Made by a program: the position numbers and the translations under genes. The notes beneath the pieces were generated by a model. It saw only the letters and a list, made by a program, of their open reading frames with translations, did not search any database and had not been told where the DNA came from. Below are positions 1 through 7,656 of a stretch of DNA of 64,000 nucleotides, one piece after another; position 1 is the first letter of the stretch; every line of letters begins with the position of its first letter. Origin of the DNA: Candidatus Poribacteria bacterium (lineage in GTDB: Bacteria > Poribacteria > WGA-4E > PCPOR2b); the NCBI GenBank assembly GCA_022822005.1, contig JAJECO010000042.1, forward strand, positions 1 to 64,000, written 5' to 3'.

Positions 1-198
1 GTATCAACCGTGATTTCTATCACACGGTCATGTTCCTCTTCTGACAGGGAGGGAGACTCACCAGTCGTGCCACAGGGAACGATCCCGTGGGTGCCTCCAT
101 CGATCTGGAATTCGAGTAGTTCTTTAAGTTTGGCTTCATCAAGAGATTCGTCATCTTTGAATGGTGTCACGAGTGCGACAAAGGATCCTTCAAACATT
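1..198 (-). CDS. dapA: Dihydrodipicolinate synthase-family lyase (DapA-type), N-terminal 66 codons
   Basis: The gene runs off the left edge, so only 66 codons are visible. The reverse strand encodes a typical start of the DapA/NanA class I aldolase family. LVTPF is at residues 9-13, and GTTGES at residues 43-48 contributes to the pyruvate-binding pocket. The family condenses or cleaves pyruvate through a Schiff-base lysine that lies beyond the edge. Start choice is firm: AGGAGG at 205-210 sits seven bases from the ATG. It is read in the same direction as the ribokinase and ThDP enzyme, 271 bp downstream of the latter, and may be the third gene of that unit. Substrate cannot be fixed from the N-terminus: 4-hydroxy-tetrahydrodipicolinate synthase, N-acetylneuraminate lyase or a 2-keto-3-deoxy sugar-acid aldolase are all possible. 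Confidence 0.85.
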
Positions 199-469
199 TT
201 TTGCCTCCTTAGAGTCAGGGTGGTGTTTTGGTGAGTGATTTTTACTAATCTCTCGGTTTTTTCAGTATTGACTCTCAAACAACTCAGGGTTCAAATTGGG
301 CTTATTTTAACCCATCTTAGTTAGCGTGTCAATCCCAATGTTAGTTTGATTCCTAGCCTTCCCTCCCTAGAAAAACAGCGTGTAAGAAGAAATCGTCTAC
401 GCATTGTGCACTACGCATTACCGCGTTAGTCCTAATCTGCCTATTTTCAGGATACATCTATCTATTGTC

Positions 470-2137
470 TTACTCTTGCTCCGTATATTGCCCATCAAGA
501 TACCCAATTCCCCCAAGCTCCGTTGGGACATGGATAAAGGTAACTGTATCGGCAGCTAACCCCTGCTCAATCGCTGGCGCAAGTTGAGCGGGATGCTCAA
601 TGTATACTCCTTTCCCACCAAGTGCTTCGGCGACGCGGTCAAAGCGGATTTTGCCGAACACTGTTCCCATGCGACGCTCTGGCGCGCGAGAATCTGCTTC
701 TATACCCCACGCGCTATCGTGTGCAACGACGGCGACATAAGGCGTATTGAACCGTAACGCCGTTTCGATTTCCGTAATCGTAAAGCCCGCTGAACCATCA
801 CCGCTCAAAAGCAGTACCGGTTTGTCAGGTCTTGCTAACTTTGCGGCGACTGCGCCCGGTACACCCCAACCGACAATCCCGCTTGCACCGCAGGTGAACC
901 AGTGCGCTGGATGACGATTCCAGAGGGTCATGTGTGCCCAACGTCCGATGTTTCCACCATCAAGCAGAAAGGTCACATCCTGATCCAGAAATGGCTGAAT
1001 TTCCCGACAGATTCGTATTGAGGGGAGCGGAGTTACGTCCTCATGCCCTCGTGCTGCCCACTTTGCCAGCAATGCTTCACGGCTTCGGCGTACCTTTGCC
1101 AACCATGCCTGATGATTCCACTTATGGCTTTTTCCTGCATCGTTCAGTCCCTCAAGGACAGACCGTGGGTCGCCGACAATTCCGATCTCCGGCTCGATGG
1201 TTTTTGATAACTCATTCGGATCAACGTCAACACGGATAAAGCGAACCGATTCAGAAAAAACGGGCGGACGACCATACCCCACCCGGTAATCAATGCCCGC
1301 TCCCAACACCAGTGCGAGGTCAACCTCCGCGAGGTTGGCAAATGCGCCGTTGGTTTCGCCACCGAAGGTTGTACCGACATACGCATCCAGCGGCGTCTCA
1401 ATGCACCCCCGCGACCACATATTCGAAAAAATCGGGATATGCGTTAGATCAGAAAATTGGGCAAGTGCATCACCAGCATCAGCGTAGAACGCTCCGTTGC
1501 CCACAATGATAGCGGGATGTTCCGCATTACATAACTGTTCTACAGCATCACAGATCAGATTTGGATCACCGGGGGCTTGTGGGTCGACGTAGGTAATAGT
1601 GGATGGAGTCTCCTGCAAACGAGCAATGGCTGAATGCGGCATCTGTGCACTAAATACATCACTGGGTATAGTCAAGTGCACTGGACCCGGACGACCGGCG
1701 AATGATGCCCCCAGTGCATTGGTAAATTCATGCTCCAAGACATCGATGCGATCGACAAACCGAGCATATTTACAAACGGGTGCCGCCATACCCACCTGAT
1801 CCAATTCTTGGAAATGTCCCATACCGCGTGTATCTGTGGTGGCACAGCCGCTGATCAGAAGCATGGGTCCGCCATCCCAGAAGGCGTTCGCGAGTCCGGT
1901 GAGGGTGTTCGTGTGTCCCGGTCCCGCGCTCACGGCGACTACCCCAATCCGCTTGGTCATCCGTCCCCACGTGTCTGCCATATATGCGGCGGATTGTTCG
2001 TTTCGTACGTCAACCACCGGCATTCCTAAATCTACGCATGCGTCGAGGAACGGTTTAAGCCCATTGCCGCAAAGCGCGAAGACGTATTCCACGCCTCGCT
2101 GCTGAAGTGTTTGAACTAACCAGTGTGCACCGTTCAT
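470..2137 (-). CDS. Thiamine-diphosphate-dependent enzyme (acetolactate synthase / glyoxylate carboligase-like)
   Basis: A 555-residue ThDP enzyme with the usual order: N-terminal PYR domain, central domain, C-terminal PP domain. Glu47 (in RNEQSAAYMA) is the expected cofactor-activating glutamate. The metal/diphosphate motif starts with GDGS at 446-449, but the usual Asn-Asn pair about 26 residues later is His473-Asp474 (HDSAWG), so one metal ligand differs from classical acetolactate synthase. The start at 2137 is preferred over an upstream ATG at 2188 because AGGAGG lies seven bases before it. It follows the ribokinase by 47 bp and is probably cotranscribed. Family members act on pyruvate, oxalyl-CoA, benzoylformate or cyclic diketones. 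The specific reaction is not determined; the neighbouring ribokinase and aldolase suggest sugar or sugar-acid breakdown. Confidence 0.85.
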   Translation of the reverse strand: MNGAHWLVQTLQQRGVEYVFALCGNGLKPFLDACVDLGMPVVDVRNEQSAAYMADTWGRMTKRIGVVAVSAGPGHTNTLTGLANAFWDGGPMLLISGCATTDTRGMGHFQELDQVGMAAPVCKYARFVDRIDVLEHEFTNALGASFAGRPGPVHLTIPSDVFSAQMPHSAIARLQETPSTITYVDPQAPGDPNLICDAVEQLCNAEHPAIIVGNGAFYADAGDALAQFSDLTHIPIFSNMWSRGCIETPLDAYVGTTFGGETNGAFANLAEVDLALVLGAGIDYRVGYGRPPVFSESVRFIRVDVDPNELSKTIEPEIGIVGDPRSVLEGLNDAGKSHKWNHQAWLAKVRRSREALLAKWAARGHEDVTPLPSIRICREIQPFLDQDVTFLLDGGNIGRWAHMTLWNRHPAHWFTCGASGIVGWGVPGAVAAKLARPDKPVLLLSGDGSAGFTITEIETALRFNTPYVAVVAHDSAWGIEADSRAPERRMGTVFGKIRFDRVAEALGGKGVYIEHPAQLAPAIEQGLAADTVTFIHVPTELGGIGYLDGQYTEQE

Positions 2138-2184
2138 ATAACGCCTCCTGATGATCCTTCCAGAAAAGTTAGAGTTTGAAAGCT

Positions 2185-3129
2185 TCAATGTTGCGTTTCA
2201 TTGTGGCTGCTACGAAACGCCTCAACCTGCGCTGCAGTTGGTATCGATGGAGCTGCACCGAGCACCGTAGCTGCTAATGCACCTGCGGCATTGGCGAAAG
2301 CAACCGCTTCAACGAAGTTTTCACCCCGTGCAATTCCCGTTGCGAACGCACCACAGAAGGCATCCCCCGCTGCAGTCGTATCTACTACCTTGACAGCGTA
2401 GGCTGGAACCTGTTGCGTCAGATCGGATGTCAACAGTAACGCGCCTCGCTCGCCGAGCGTCAAAATCACGGCAGAGAGCCCTTTGTCTAACAACACTTTG
2501 GCGGCGCGTTCTGCGTCTGCTGACGAGGATACCTTAATACCTGATAGTGATTCAGTTTCCACCTCGTTGGGCGTGAGAATGTCCACCTGCGCCAAAAAGC
2601 TATCCGGCAATTCCTGTGCTGGGGCAGGATTAAGCACCACCATTGCACCGTTGGATTTGGCGATCTCTGCGGCGCGTTGGGAAGCGGTAATCGGGACTTC
2701 CAACTGTAGCAAGAGTACATCCGCAGCAGCGATTGATTCCGAAGCCCGTTCTATATCCGCAATGCTCAGACGCATATTGGCCTGCGGTACAAGTACGATA
2801 CTATTATCGCCATCGGCATCAACCCATATCGACGCAACACCGGTGCCGACCTCCGTATCTCGGATGACATAATCCGTGTGGATTCCCTCCTCGGCGTGGG
2901 CAGCCATTAACGTGTCTCCAAAAAGATCGCTTCCGAGTCTACCGATCATCGTCACATCTGACCCCAAGCGTGCGGCAGCGATCGCCTGATTGCTCCCTTT
3001 TCCCCCGATAAACATGCCAAACTCTTGCCCCATGAGCGTCTCGCCTGTTTCTGGACGCCGTCCCGCTTTGACCACAAGATCCATATTAAAACTTCCCACA
3101 ACCACAACTCTTGGATTCTGTTTGTCCAT
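2185..3129 (-). CDS. rbsK: Ribokinase (PfkB-family sugar kinase)
   Basis: About 314 residues, the normal ribokinase length. The N-terminus has GSFNMDLV followed by the sugar-binding GGKGSNQAIAAARLG, which is characteristic of ribokinases rather than fructokinases. The C-terminal DTTAAGDAFCGAF carries the anion hole and catalytic Asp of the PfkB signature. It phosphorylates a sugar, most likely ribose, at the 5-hydroxyl with ATP in the cytoplasm. ATG codons at 3153, 3135 and 3129 are in frame; 3129 is preferred because GGAAGGG lies six bases upstream. It is the first gene of a minus-strand unit read from a consensus promoter at 3186-3214. No ribose transporter is visible, so specificity remains an inference from the motif. 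Confidence 0.9.
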   Translation of the reverse strand: MDKQNPRVVVVGSFNMDLVVKAGRRPETGETLMGQEFGMFIGGKGSNQAIAAARLGSDVTMIGRLGSDLFGDTLMAAHAEEGIHTDYVIRDTEVGTGVASIWVDADGDNSIVLVPQANMRLSIADIERASESIAAADVLLLQLEVPITASQRAAEIAKSNGAMVVLNPAPAQELPDSFLAQVDILTPNEVETESLSGIKVSSSADAERAAKVLLDKGLSAVILTLGERGALLLTSDLTQQVPAYAVKVVDTTAAGDAFCGAFATGIARGENFVEAVAFANAAGALAATVLGAAPSIPTAAQVEAFRSSHNETQH

Positions 3130-3185
3130 TTCCATCCCTTCCACCGGTGGCATGTTTACACCTATGCAACGACAAAACTGAGTAG

Positions 3186-3214
3186 ATTATAGTCTGACGG
3201 ATTAGGTTTGTCAA
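3186..3214 (-). promoter_or_regulatory. Sigma70-type promoter for the ribokinase unit
   Basis: On the reverse strand TTGACA (complement of 3209-3214), a 17-base spacer and TATAAT (complement of 3186-3191) give a perfect consensus. Transcription would begin near 3179, leaving a short leader of about 50 nt before the ribokinase ATG. Confidence 0.75.
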
Positions 3215-3290
3215 CAGGGGCGATCGGTTTCTGCGAAAACCTGCGAGCGCAATAGGTTACGTCCCTGTGATGCACGTTACGAAAAAACGC

Positions 3291-3319
3291 TTGTCGCATA
3301 CAACCGATTGTGATAGAAT
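3291..3319 (+). promoter_or_regulatory. Sigma70-type promoter for the sulfatase-fold operon
   Basis: TTGTCG (3291-3296), a 17-base spacer and TAGAAT (3314-3319) lie about 50 bases upstream of the start codon at 3369. The site is divergent from the ribokinase promoter, about 80 bp away, so one regulator could act on both. Confidence 0.5.
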
Positions 3320-3368
3320 GAAACCGCAGTTAAACATTGCAGATATGGAACTTGGAGGGCATTATTAT

Positions 3369-4739
3369 ATGAATCTTATCGTTATTGTACTGGATAGTTT
3401 CCGTCAGGACCACGTCAGCACCTACCACAAAGGCACCAGCGTGTTTGAAGGCATCGCGCCGTGTCAAACCCCCAACATCGACCAGTTCGCGGAAGAGTGT
3501 GTCGTTTTCGACAATGCCTACCCGGAAGCCTTACCCACAATCCCAATCCGCACTCAACTGATGACGGGACAGCGGACACTCCCATATCGCCCTTGGCAGC
3601 CATTAACTCCGGAAGATGTGGCAATCGCACAGATCTTGAGTCAAGAGGGATACGTTTCTGGACTTATTTCAGATACTTATCACTACCGTGCGCCGAGAAT
3701 GAACTTCCACCGTGATTTCCATGCCTATCGTTGGATCCGTGGACAGGAATACGACCCGTATGTGTCCGCTCCACTGAAGCGAAATCTCAATGATTATATA
3801 AACGAGAATTTCCCCCAACAGTGGCGCAATCGTATCACTCAGTTTCTGGCGAATACCGACCAGTTCGCAGGTCCCGAGGATTGGTTTCCACATACGGTGG
3901 TGGACGAAGCAGTCGAGTGGCTTGAGGACAACCGTCCACATGAGAAAATCTTCCTCTGGATCGATTCCTTCGACCCGCACGAACCGTGGGATCCACCGGA
4001 TCCGTGGGATACCTATACCGATTCGGATTACAGTGGGCCCCGTATCGTTATGCCGATGGGTGGCATGGCAAGCGATTGGGCGAGCGATGCGGAGATCAAG
4101 CACATCCAGGGGCTTTACGCTGGCGAGGCGGCTTTTGTGGATCATTGTCTTGGTCGACTCTTTGATCAGTTGAAGCAGCTTGGGTATTACGACGATTCGT
4201 TAATCTTTCTGCTCGCAGATCATGGACATCCCCTCGGCGATCACGGGAAGTTCCTCAAAGGTGCTGATCGGATGTATAACGAACTTCTCAAGATTCCCTT
4301 TATGGTACGTTTGCCGAAGGGCGAAGGGGCACGCCAAACGGGTGCAATCATACAGTTCCAAGACTTTCTTCCAACAGTGCTTGAGGCACTCGGATTCGGC
4401 AACAACATCTCGTCAATGCATGGAGACAGTTTCCTCAACGTTCTCAATGGGGATAGCGACTCGCATCGTGACACTATCATCACGGGATACCATGAGGGCG
4501 CAGATCGGTGTATTCGGGATGCGACATGGAGCTACATCCAACGACCCGAAGGCGAGCCTGACGAACTCTATAATCTCATCGAAGACCCACGTGAGCGGAA
4601 CAATCTCATCGATCAGCAGTCGGATGAGGCTATCCGCTTGGCATCGCAGTTCGGGAATTATTTCTGGCGGCACGGAAGTGCAACGGCGATCAAGGGGATT
4701 CAAGGAAAATACGAATTGGCTTCGGGGCGGGTGGAGTAG
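3369..4739 (+). CDS. Sulfatase-fold hydrolase with Thr at the nucleophile position
   Basis: A 456-residue protein of the alkaline-phosphatase/arylsulfatase superfamily. The N-terminal VLDSFRQDH corresponds to the first metal-binding strand, and ADHGHPLGDHG near residue 285 is the second metal-binding segment. The sulfatase signature C/S-x-P-x-R-x4-T-G appears as T57-I-P-I-R61-x4-T66-G67. The residue normally converted to formylglycine is therefore Thr, as in the Thr-nucleophile phosphodiesterase branches of the superfamily. It may hydrolyse a phosphate ester rather than a sulfate ester, or use Thr directly. No signal peptide is seen, so it is probably cytoplasmic. GGAGGG at 3354-3359 fixes the start at 3369; the longer ORF beginning at 3267 is not used. 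First gene of a plus-strand run. Confidence 0.85.
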   Translation: MNLIVIVLDSFRQDHVSTYHKGTSVFEGIAPCQTPNIDQFAEECVVFDNAYPEALPTIPIRTQLMTGQRTLPYRPWQPLTPEDVAIAQILSQEGYVSGLISDTYHYRAPRMNFHRDFHAYRWIRGQEYDPYVSAPLKRNLNDYINENFPQQWRNRITQFLANTDQFAGPEDWFPHTVVDEAVEWLEDNRPHEKIFLWIDSFDPHEPWDPPDPWDTYTDSDYSGPRIVMPMGGMASDWASDAEIKHIQGLYAGEAAFVDHCLGRLFDQLKQLGYYDDSLIFLLADHGHPLGDHGKFLKGADRMYNELLKIPFMVRLPKGEGARQTGAIIQFQDFLPTVLEALGFGNNISSMHGDSFLNVLNGDSDSHRDTIITGYHEGADRCIRDATWSYIQRPEGEPDELYNLIEDPRERNNLIDQQSDEAIRLASQFGNYFWRHGSATAIKGIQGKYELASGRVE

Positions 4740-4782
4740 AAAACGGCTGTTAATCCCTAAAAAGTAAGGAAGGATTCGCACC

Positions 4783-5613
4783 TTGCAGTTCGTTTCTCAA
4801 TTCCCCATTCCGACACCGCCATTCTACGGTGCAAGGGTCGTCACCGATATCTCGCTGGAACAGGTCTACAACTATATCAACCCTGTGGTACTGTTTCGTG
4901 TTCAGTGGGGCTATCGCCGCCAGCAAGGCATGGCACAACATGAGTATGACCGCTTCATTGAACGGGAGATTGTTCCAATATACCAGCACTACAAGCAGCT
5001 CTGCATGGATAACGATTGGTTACGTCCGTTGGTGGTGTACGGTTATTTTCATGCCCAGTCGGATGGCGACGACCTCATCGTCTACCATGCCGATTCCCAA
5101 ACCGAATGGGTCCGTTTTACTTTCCCCCGTCAGACGCATACCGAGGAACGACGCTGCATTACCGATTACTTTGCCAGCGTTGATTCTCTTCAGATGGACG
5201 TTGTGGCATTTCAGCTTGTCACGATTGGATCCGCAATCACAAAGGTTATGCAGCAGGTTATGATTGAAGGCAATGAAGGGAGGCACCTGCATCTGCGTGG
5301 GATGGCCATTGAGACGGCTGAAGCACTGGAAGAGTATGCTCACAGGCAGATTCGCCTTGAACTTGACATTGCTGCAGAAGATAGTCCATATGTCCTCGAT
5401 CTATTTCACGGGAGCTATCAGGGGGCACGTTTTCGGTTTGGAGATGCTGCCTGTCCGGACTTAACAGCACTTGCCGAAGTATGGCGGCTGCTTGAGCCGG
5501 AGCGAATTGGTGTTGACCTTTCTGATGAATTTCAACTGACGCCTGAGAATTCGGTCGCTGCAATTATTGTAACTCATCCGGAGGCGAGAATATTCAACGT
5601 GCAATCATCTTGA
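4783..5613 (+). CDS. Stand-alone MetH reactivation (AdoMet-binding) domain protein
   Basis: The 276-residue protein matches only the C-terminal activation domain of cobalamin-dependent methionine synthase. It shows a TPPFYGARVV linker, ALFR-like LFRVQWGYRR, the HLRGMAIETAEALAE-like helix near residues 170-185, and the C-terminal block ACPDL...ERIGVDLSDEFQL...AIIVTHPEA. In MetH this domain binds AdoMet and remethylates inactive cob(II)alamin with an electron donor. The homocysteine, folate and B12 domains are absent from this gene and from the window, so it should act in trans on a separate corrinoid enzyme. The start is TTG at 4783, with AAGGAAGG ahead of it; no ATG fits the conserved N-terminus. 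It lies 43 bp after the sulfatase-fold gene. Confidence 0.85.
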   Translation: MQFVSQFPIPTPPFYGARVVTDISLEQVYNYINPVVLFRVQWGYRRQQGMAQHEYDRFIEREIVPIYQHYKQLCMDNDWLRPLVVYGYFHAQSDGDDLIVYHADSQTEWVRFTFPRQTHTEERRCITDYFASVDSLQMDVVAFQLVTIGSAITKVMQQVMIEGNEGRHLHLRGMAIETAEALEEYAHRQIRLELDIAAEDSPYVLDLFHGSYQGARFRFGDAACPDLTALAEVWRLLEPERIGVDLSDEFQLTPENSVAAIIVTHPEARIFNVQSS

Positions 5614-5647
5614 CTTCAGGGGTTAGCCCTAAGAGAACAGAGAAGCT

Positions 5648-6538
5648 ATGAGAACATCCCACCGTTACTTAGATCCCACAGCCCTTTCCCGACTCGGCGG
5701 CATGGAGTTAGTCGCTCGCCTTGTTGTGGAGGGTTTTATCACGGGACGACACAAGAGCCCGTATCAGGGCTTCAGCGTTGAGTTCGCAGAGCACCGCCAA
5801 TACATGCCCGGCGACGCGATCCGTTATATCGATTGGAAGGTGTATGGCAAATCCGATCGTTACTACATCAAGAAGTTTGAGGAGGAAACCAATCTCCGCG
5901 CCTATATTCTGCTTGATGCTAGCGGATCAATGAACTACAAATATGATGACAGCGGCATCACCAAATTTGAATACGCCTGTTATCTCGCCGCCTCGCTGAC
6001 GTACCTCATGCTCAAGCAGCGAGACTCCGCAGGTTTAGCGGTCTTTGACACACATATCAGGGAATACATACCCCCGCGCGGTGCAGCGACCCACCTCCAC
6101 GCTATCATGTCTACCTTAGAAAGCATTCAACCGGGCGAGGAAACGAGCATCAGTGCTACTTTTAACGAACTTGCCAAACGGATTATTCGTCGTGGGTTGG
6201 TCATTGTGATCTCCGATCTTCTAGATCAACCGTCAGAAGTTCTCTCTGCCCTCAAGCATTTTCGTCACCGCAAGCACGAGGTCATCGTGTTTCATCTGCT
6301 TGATAAAGCTGAAATGACATTTCCTTTTGAAGGTCCGATTGTTTTTCGTGATGTGGAGACAGATAACACGCTCTCAACGCAGGCAGAGGCACTCAAAGCT
6401 GGTTATCTGGAACAGCTGAACGATTTCATTCAAGCCTATCGCCGGGGGTGCGGTGCCAGTTTAATTGACTATGTGCAAATCGACACAGCAACACCGTTCG
6501 ATTATGCGCTATCGTCTTATCTTTCACGACGGAAGTAA
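5648..6538 (+). CDS. DUF58 / von Willebrand factor A-like protein
   Basis: A 296-residue DUF58 protein. The conserved VEFAEHRQYMPGDAIRYIDWKVYGKSDRYYIKKFEEE-type region (residues about 45-85) precedes a vWA-like fold whose MIDAS motif is D90-A-S-G-S-M. There are no membrane segments, so it is cytoplasmic. Such proteins usually stand beside a MoxR AAA+ ATPase and Bat proteins and take part in protein or metal-cofactor maturation or envelope stress. Here neither partner is nearby, which is unusual. It follows the MetH-type reactivation gene by 34 bp and precedes an SDR-type gene by 4 bp, indicating one transcript. Function beyond the family is not known. Confidence 0.85.
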   Translation: MRTSHRYLDPTALSRLGGMELVARLVVEGFITGRHKSPYQGFSVEFAEHRQYMPGDAIRYIDWKVYGKSDRYYIKKFEEETNLRAYILLDASGSMNYKYDDSGITKFEYACYLAASLTYLMLKQRDSAGLAVFDTHIREYIPPRGAATHLHAIMSTLESIQPGEETSISATFNELAKRIIRRGLVIVISDLLDQPSEVLSALKHFRHRKHEVIVFHLLDKAEMTFPFEGPIVFRDVETDNTLSTQAEALKAGYLEQLNDFIQAYRRGCGASLIDYVQIDTATPFDYALSSYLSRRK

Positions 6539-6542
6539 TAGT

Positions 6543-7595
6543 ATGAGTATAATAAAAACAATATCACAGCCCCAATATATCAAGGATTCAGAGCAGCTTG
6601 AGGAAGTGATGTCTCGACCTACGCCAGCGGTCGTTGAAGCAATGGGAGAAATGACGGGCGATCTCCTTATACTCGGCGTAGGCGGGAAGATGGGACCGAC
6701 GCTGGCAAAGCTGGCAAAACGCGCTATCGACGAATCGGGTTCAAGCAAGAGGGTAATTGGCGTATCCCGCTTCTCAGCACCGGACTTACGGGCAGATCTG
6801 AATCAAGCGGGTATTGAGACCATCGTATGTGATCTGCTCAATGAGGCAGAATTGCAAGCATTGCCAGATGTCCCGAATACGGTTTTCATGGCGGGCAGGA
6901 AATTTGGCTCCACAGGAAATGAGCCTCTGACGTGGGCGATGAATACATATATGCCCGGACGGGTTGCCGAAAAATATCGGAATTCGCGTATCGTTGTCTT
7001 CTCTACAGGAAACGTCTATCCGCTAACACCTATTTCCCACGGCGGCGCAACAGAAACACACCTTGTAGAACCTATCGGCGAATATGCACAGTCCTGTCTC
7101 GGTCGTGAGCGGGTGTTTGAGCACGCTGCAAATCAATTTGGTACACCCCTTGCGATCCTCCGTTTGAACTATGCCATCGATTTGCGGTATGGCATCCTGA
7201 TGGACATTGCAGACAAGGTTTACAGCGAGAAGGTGGTAGATGTAACTATGGGAGTCGTCAACGTGATCTGGCAAGGAGATGCAAACGCGGTTGTACTGCG
7301 TAGTCTCATGCACTGCCAAAACCCACCGATTGTTCTCAATCTCACGGGCCCAGAAATTATCTCGATTCGCTGGCTTGCCACTCGGTTCGGTGAAATTTTC
7401 GGGAAAGTACCTATCTTTGAGGGGACAGAGGCAGATACGGCACTCCTGAACAATGCCGCTCGGTGCCATCAGCTTTTCGGTTATCCGCGAATTTCACTCG
7501 AGCAGATGGTCCAGTGGGTGGGGCACTGGGTAGAAATCGGGGGGATGACCCTTGGAAAACCAACGAAATTTGAAGTGCGGGACGGTAAATTTTAA
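6543..7595 (+). CDS. NAD-dependent epimerase/dehydratase family protein (atypical SDR)
   Basis: About 350 residues. The nucleotide-binding loop is LGVGGKMGPTLA near residues 45-56, preceded by a beta strand (LLI) as in extended SDRs. The STGNVYP strand and a later GEYAQSCLGRER segment match the SDR catalytic region. The YxxxK motif is present only as Tyr-Ala-Gln-Ser-Cys, so the usual Lys is missing, which suggests an altered or non-catalytic role. The start at 6543 (ATGAGTATA) sits four bases after the DUF58 stop with GGAAG upstream; the longer ORF start at 6465 would overlap the previous gene. Substrate unknown, probably a nucleotide sugar or sugar derivative. Fourth gene of the plus-strand run. 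Confidence 0.8.
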   Translation: MSIIKTISQPQYIKDSEQLEEVMSRPTPAVVEAMGEMTGDLLILGVGGKMGPTLAKLAKRAIDESGSSKRVIGVSRFSAPDLRADLNQAGIETIVCDLLNEAELQALPDVPNTVFMAGRKFGSTGNEPLTWAMNTYMPGRVAEKYRNSRIVVFSTGNVYPLTPISHGGATETHLVEPIGEYAQSCLGRERVFEHAANQFGTPLAILRLNYAIDLRYGILMDIADKVYSEKVVDVTMGVVNVIWQGDANAVVLRSLMHCQNPPIVLNLTGPEIISIRWLATRFGEIFGKVPIFEGTEADTALLNNAARCHQLFGYPRISLEQMVQWVGHWVEIGGMTLGKPTKFEVRDGKF

Positions 7596-7656
7596 GTTTT
7601 GGTTGAAGCTGAAACAATAAGTTGTATCCAAATCCAACTGCAAGGAAACCCAAGGT

